A stretch of DNA of 64,000 bases from Hydractinia symbiolongicarpus (Eukaryota > Cnidaria > Hydrozoa > Anthoathecata > Hydractiniidae): contig NC_079885.1 in the NCBI RefSeq assembly GCF_029227915.1, forward strand, positions 806,001 through 870,000. Reading direction: 5' to 3'. Positions 60,583 to 64,000 of the stretch are shown in pieces. The position numbers and the translations under genes were made by a program. Under the pieces are notes generated by a model, which was given only the letters and a program-made list of their open reading frames with translations, ran no database searches and was not told where the DNA came from. Each line of letters starts with the position of its first letter. Position 1 is the first letter of the stretch.

Positions 60583-62815
60583 GATTTTTTAAATTATTTT
60601 TTCACTACTATAACGCATAAGACTTGTAGTTTTCAAAAATGCTTTCATTTTTGATGAAACGCTGAATAAAAGAAGTTTAATCGCCGGCAAACGAAAACCC
60701 GCGATTTCCCGTAAATCCCGGGCTTGGCCCGTATAGTCAAAAGTATACAAAGAAAGTACCCAGGAAGTAAACTCATTTCCCAAACGATTTTTTAAATTAT
60801 TATTTCACCACTGAAACGCATAAGACTTGTAGTTTTCAAGAATGTTTTCATTTTTGATGAGACGCTGAATAAAAGCAGTTTAATTGCCGGCAAACGAAAA
60901 CCCGCGATTTCCCGTAAATCCCGGGCTTGGCACGTATAGTCGAATGTATACAAAGAAAGTACCCTGTGAGTAAACTCATTTCCAGAACGATTTTTTAAAT
61001 TATTTTTTCACCACTAAAACGCATAAGACTTGTAGTTTTCAAAAATGTTTTCATTTTTGATGAGACGCTGAATAAAAGAAGTTTAATCGCCGGCAAACGA
61101 AAACCCGCGATTTCCCGTAAATCCCGGGCTTGGCCCGTATAGTCAAAAGTATACAAAGAAAGTACCCTGTGAGTAAACTCATTTTCAGAACGATTTTTTA
61201 AATTATTTTTTCACCACTAAAACGCATAAGACTTGTAGTTTTCAAAAATGTTTTCATATTTGATGAGACGCTGAATAAAAGAAGTTTAATCGCCGGCAAA
61301 CGAAAACCCGCGATTTCCCGTAAATCCCGGGCTTGGCCCGTATAGTCAAAAGTATACATAGAAAGTACCCAGGGAGTAAACTCATTTCCCGAACGATTTT
61401 TTAAATTATTTTTTCACCACTAAAACGCATGAGACTTGTAGTTTTTAAAAATGTTTTTATTTTCGATGAGACGCTGAATAAAAGAAGTTTAATCGCCGGC
61501 AAACGAAAACCCGCGATTTCCCGTAAATTCCGGGTTTTGCCCGTATAGTCAAAAGTATACAAAGAAAGTACCCCTGGAGTAAACTCATTTCCCGAACGAT
61601 TTTTTAAATTATTTTTTCACTACTAAAACGCATGAGACTTGTAGTTTTTAAAAATGTTTTCATTTTTGATGAGACGATGAATAAAAGAAGTTTAATCGCC
61701 GGCAAACGAAAACCTGCGATTTCACGTAAATCCCGGGCTTGGCCCGTATAGTCAAAAGTATACAAAGAAAGTACCCAGAGAGTAAACTCATTTCCCGAAC
61801 GATTTTTTAAATTATTTTTTCACCACTAAAACGCATGAGACTTGTAGTTTTCAAAAATGTTTTCATTTTTGATGAGACGCTAAATGAAAGAGGTTTAATC
61901 GCCGGCAAACAAAATACCGCGTTTTCCCGTAAATCCGGGGCTTGGCCCGTATAGTCGAATGTATACAAAGAAAGTACCTAGGGAGTAAACTCATTTCCCG
62001 AACGATTTTTTAAATTTTTTTTTCACCACTAAAACGCATGAGACTTGTAGTTTTCAAAAATGTTTTCCTTTTTGATGAGACGCTTAATGAAAGAGGTTTA
62101 ATCGCCGGAAAACGAAAACCGGCGATTTCCCGTAAATCCCGGGCTTGGCACGTATAGTCGAATGTATACAAAGAAAGTACCCTGTGAGTAAACTCATTTC
62201 CCGAACGATTTTTTAAATTATTTTTTCACTACTATAACGCATGAGACTTGTAGTTTTCAAAAATGCTTTCATTTTTGATGAGACGCTGAATAAAAGAAGT
62301 TTAATCGCCGGCAAACGAAAACCCGCGATTTCCCGTAAATCCCGGGCTTGGCCCGTATAGTCAAAAGTATACAAAAAAAGTACCTAGGGAGTAAACTCAT
62401 TTCCCGAACGATTTTTTAAATTATTTTTTCACCACTAAAACGCATGAGACTTGTAGTTTTCAAAAATGTTTTCATTTTTGATGAGACGCTAAATGAAAGA
62501 GGTTTAATCGCCGGCAAACAAAATACCGCGTTTTCCCGTAAATCCGGGGCTTGGCCCGTATAGTCGAATGTATACAAAGAAAGTACCTAGGGAGTAAACT
62601 CATTTCCGGAACGATTTTTTAAATTTTTTTTTCACCACTAAAACGCATGAGACTTGTAGTTTTCAAAAATGTTTTCATTTTTGATGAGACGCTTAATGAA
62701 AGAGGTTTAATCGCCGGAAAACGAAAACCGGCGATTTCCCGTAAATCCCGGGCTTCGCACGTATAGTCGAATGTATACAAAGAAAGTACCCTGTGAGTAA
62801 ACTCATTTCCCGAAC
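60583..62815 (+). repeat. HOR unit 6, 11 monomers, 2,233 bp
   Basis: The segment from 60583 recurs from 62816 to the window end at offset 2,233. Monomers at 60583 and 62816 share CTACTATAACG and AATGCTTTC; 60786 and 63019 share CCACTGAAACG; 61192 and 63425 share TTTTCAGAACG; 61598 corresponds to 63831. The second copy is cut by the right edge, so the period continues outside. Confidence 0.88.
61801..62409 (+). repeat. 609-bp trimer, copy 1
   Basis: Three 203-bp monomers: CTAAATGAAAGAGG with AATACCGCG; CTTAATG with CCGGAAAACG and ACCGGCG; and CTACTATAACG with AATGCTTTC. The same three follow at 62410, 62613 and 62816. Only isolated differences were seen, such as TTTTCCTTTTTG near 62065 and TTCCGGAACG near 62607. 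Confidence 0.9.
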
Positions 62816-63018
62816 GATTTTTTAAATTATTTTTTCACTACTATAACGCATGAGACTTGTAGTTTTCAAAAATGCTTTCATTTTTGATGAGACACTGAAT
62901 AAAAGAAGTTTAATCGCCGGCAAACGAAAACCCGCGATTTCCCGTAAATCCCGGGCTTGGCCCGTATAGTCAAAAGTATACAAAGAAAGTACCCAGGGAG
63001 TAAACTCATTTCCCAAAC
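62410..63018 (+). repeat. 609-bp trimer, copy 2
   Basis: Second copy of the 61801 trimer, offset 609 bp (CTACTATAACG motif at 62227 and 62836). Its third monomer, 62816, doubles as the head of the next 11-monomer period. Confidence 0.9.
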
Positions 63019-63830
63019 GATTTTTTAAATTATTATTTCACCACTGAAACGCATAAGACTTGTAGTTTTCAAGAATGTTTTCATTTTTGATGAGACGCTG
63101 AATAAAAGCAGTTTAATCGCCGGCAAACGAAAACCCGCGATTTCCCGTAAATCCCGGGCTTGGCACGTATAGTTGAATGTATACAAAGAAAGTACCCTGT
63201 GAGTAAACTCATTTCCAGAACGATTTTTTAAATTATTTTTTCACCACTAAAACGCATAAGACTTGTAGTTTTCAAAAATGTTTTCATTTTTGATGAGACG
63301 CTGAATAAAAGAAGTTTAATCGCCGGCAAACGAAAACCCGCGATTTCCCGTAAATCCCGGGCTTGGCCCGTATAGTCAAAAGTATACAAAGAAAGTACCC
63401 TGTGAGTAAACTCATTTTCAGAACGATTTTTTAAATTATTTTTTCACCACTAAAACGAATAAGACTTGTAGTTTTCAAAAATGTTTTCATTTTTGATGAG
63501 ACGCTGAATAAAAGAAGTTTAATCGCCGGCAAACGAAAAACCGCGATTTCCCGTAAATCCCGGGCTTGGCCCGTATAGTCAAAAGTATACATAGAAAGTA
63601 CCCAGGGAGTAAACTCATTTCCCGAACGATTTTTTAAATTATTTTTTCACCACTAAAATGCATGAGACTTGTAGTTTTTAAAAATGTTTTCATTTTCGAT
63701 GAGACGCTGAATAAAAGAAGTTTAATCGCCGGCAAACGAAAACCCGCGATTTCCCGTAAATCCCGGGTTTGGCCCGTATAGTCAAAAGTATACAAAGAAA
63801 GTACCCAGGGAGTAAACTCATTTCCCGAAC

Positions 63831-64000
63831 GATTTTTTAAATTATTTTTTCACTACTAAAACGCATGAGACTTGTAGTTTTTAAAAATGTTTTCATTTTT
63901 GATGAGACGCTGAATAAAAGAAGTTTAATCGCCGGCAAACGAAAACCCGCGATTTCCCGTAAATCCCGGGCTTGGCCCGTATAGTCAAAAGTATACAAAG
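63831..64000 (+). repeat. Partial monomer at right window edge
   Basis: Starts at the last anchor and reaches GTATACAAAG before the window ends, about 33 bases short of a full copy. It has CACTACTA and TTTTTAAAAATG. The array continues to the right. Confidence 0.97.

Larger units (their letters stand above)
1..64000 (+). repeat. Satellite DNA array, ~203-bp monomer, head to tail across the whole window
   Basis: The anchor GAACGATTTTTTAAATT recurs every 202 or 203 bases from the first line to the last, always in the same orientation, giving about 316 monomers. Successive starts at 319, 522, 725, 928, 1131, 1334 and 1537 are exactly 203 apart. The 202-bp class arises from a lost G in CCCGG-CTTGG or a lost G in TTTCCC-TAAATC. 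In order a monomer holds a T-rich stretch (1-20), CACCACTAAAACGCA (21-35), CTTGTAG (41-47), a hairpin-like A/T dyad (51-72), GACGCTGAATAAAAG (76-90), a GC-rich half with CGCCGGC (100-106), the variable CCCG-rich segment (116-149), and ACTCATTTCC before the next anchor. GC is about 38%. No unique sequence interrupts the array and both window ends lie inside monomers. Function is not shown by sequence; centromeric or pericentromeric heterochromatin is the usual setting for such arrays. Confidence 0.99.

Noticed and set aside
52863-63016. Repeated 64-codon minus-strand frames (52863, 53383, 56326, 56846, 59384, 60589, 62822)
   Set aside because: All lie on the CACTACTA / TTTCCCAAACG monomer and differ only by satellite variants. 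Their similarity reflects duplication of the repeat, not protein conservation.
1-64000. CRISPR array
   Set aside because: The repeat is 203 bp with no unique spacers; the variable positions are scattered within monomers and shared among copies.
1-64000. Transposon or long terminal repeat origin of the monomer
   Set aside because: I found no terminal inverted repeats at a monomer boundary, target-site duplications, primer-binding site or coding remnant. The short dyads are internal and too small.
1-64000. Ribosomal, tRNA or telomeric repeats
   Set aside because: No cloverleaf with A/B boxes, no rRNA core strings and no short telomere-type motif runs were seen.
1-64000. Orientation switches within the array
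   Set aside because: The anchor and CACCACTAAAACGCA occur in the given orientation throughout; I found no reverse-complement block.

Overview
The whole 64 kb window is one uninterrupted tandem satellite array. I find no gene, RNA gene, transposon, telomeric repeat or unique sequence. A monomer of about 203 bp (a common class is 202 bp) repeats head to tail in one orientation about 316 times. The first and last monomers are cut by the window edges, so the array extends beyond both ends. A long homogeneous satellite with higher-order repeats (HORs) points to a eukaryotic centromere, pericentromere or other heterochromatin block. I do not recognise the monomer and cannot name the species. The consensus is about 38% GC with 12 CpGs per 203 bp, about 1.6 times expectation. 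That argues against long exposure to heavy CpG methylation and would suit an invertebrate, but this is an inference.

Layout. (1) 1-7,215: 9- and 10-monomer HOR units, each headed by a distinctive 'T' monomer (TATATTA, ACTAAACGC, GATGGGACG). (2) 7,216-21,889: units headed by a triplet of 'B' monomers (CTTAATGAAAGAGG, CGCGTTTTCC, CCGGGGC) at 7,216, 9,649, 11,678, 14,922 and 20,470; the fourth unit is enlarged by a 1,456-bp duplication. (3) 21,890-35,002: a second T-marked HOR with 12-, 10- and 10-monomer units, collapsing to a 3-monomer period at 29,778-31,596. (4) 35,003-45,157: nested duplications of 887, about 1,820 and 4,690 bp. (5) 45,157-64,000: a third zone marked by CACTACTA, ACATAGAAAG, TTTTCGATG and AATACCGCG variants. 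It holds a 3.2 kb segmental copy with one mismatch found, a 520-bp composite unit containing 114-bp truncated monomers, a 609-bp trimer duplication and an 11-monomer period running off the right edge.

Nothing here works as a gene set. What can be read is the array's history: repeated unequal exchange or conversion in monomer register, nested at 2-, 3-, 4-, 6-, 7-, 9-, 10-, 12-, 16- and 27-monomer steps. Deletion-bearing monomers act as tags for dating the copies. Each monomer also carries four short inverted repeats. Open reading frames of 61-102 codons on both strands are by-products of the repeat.
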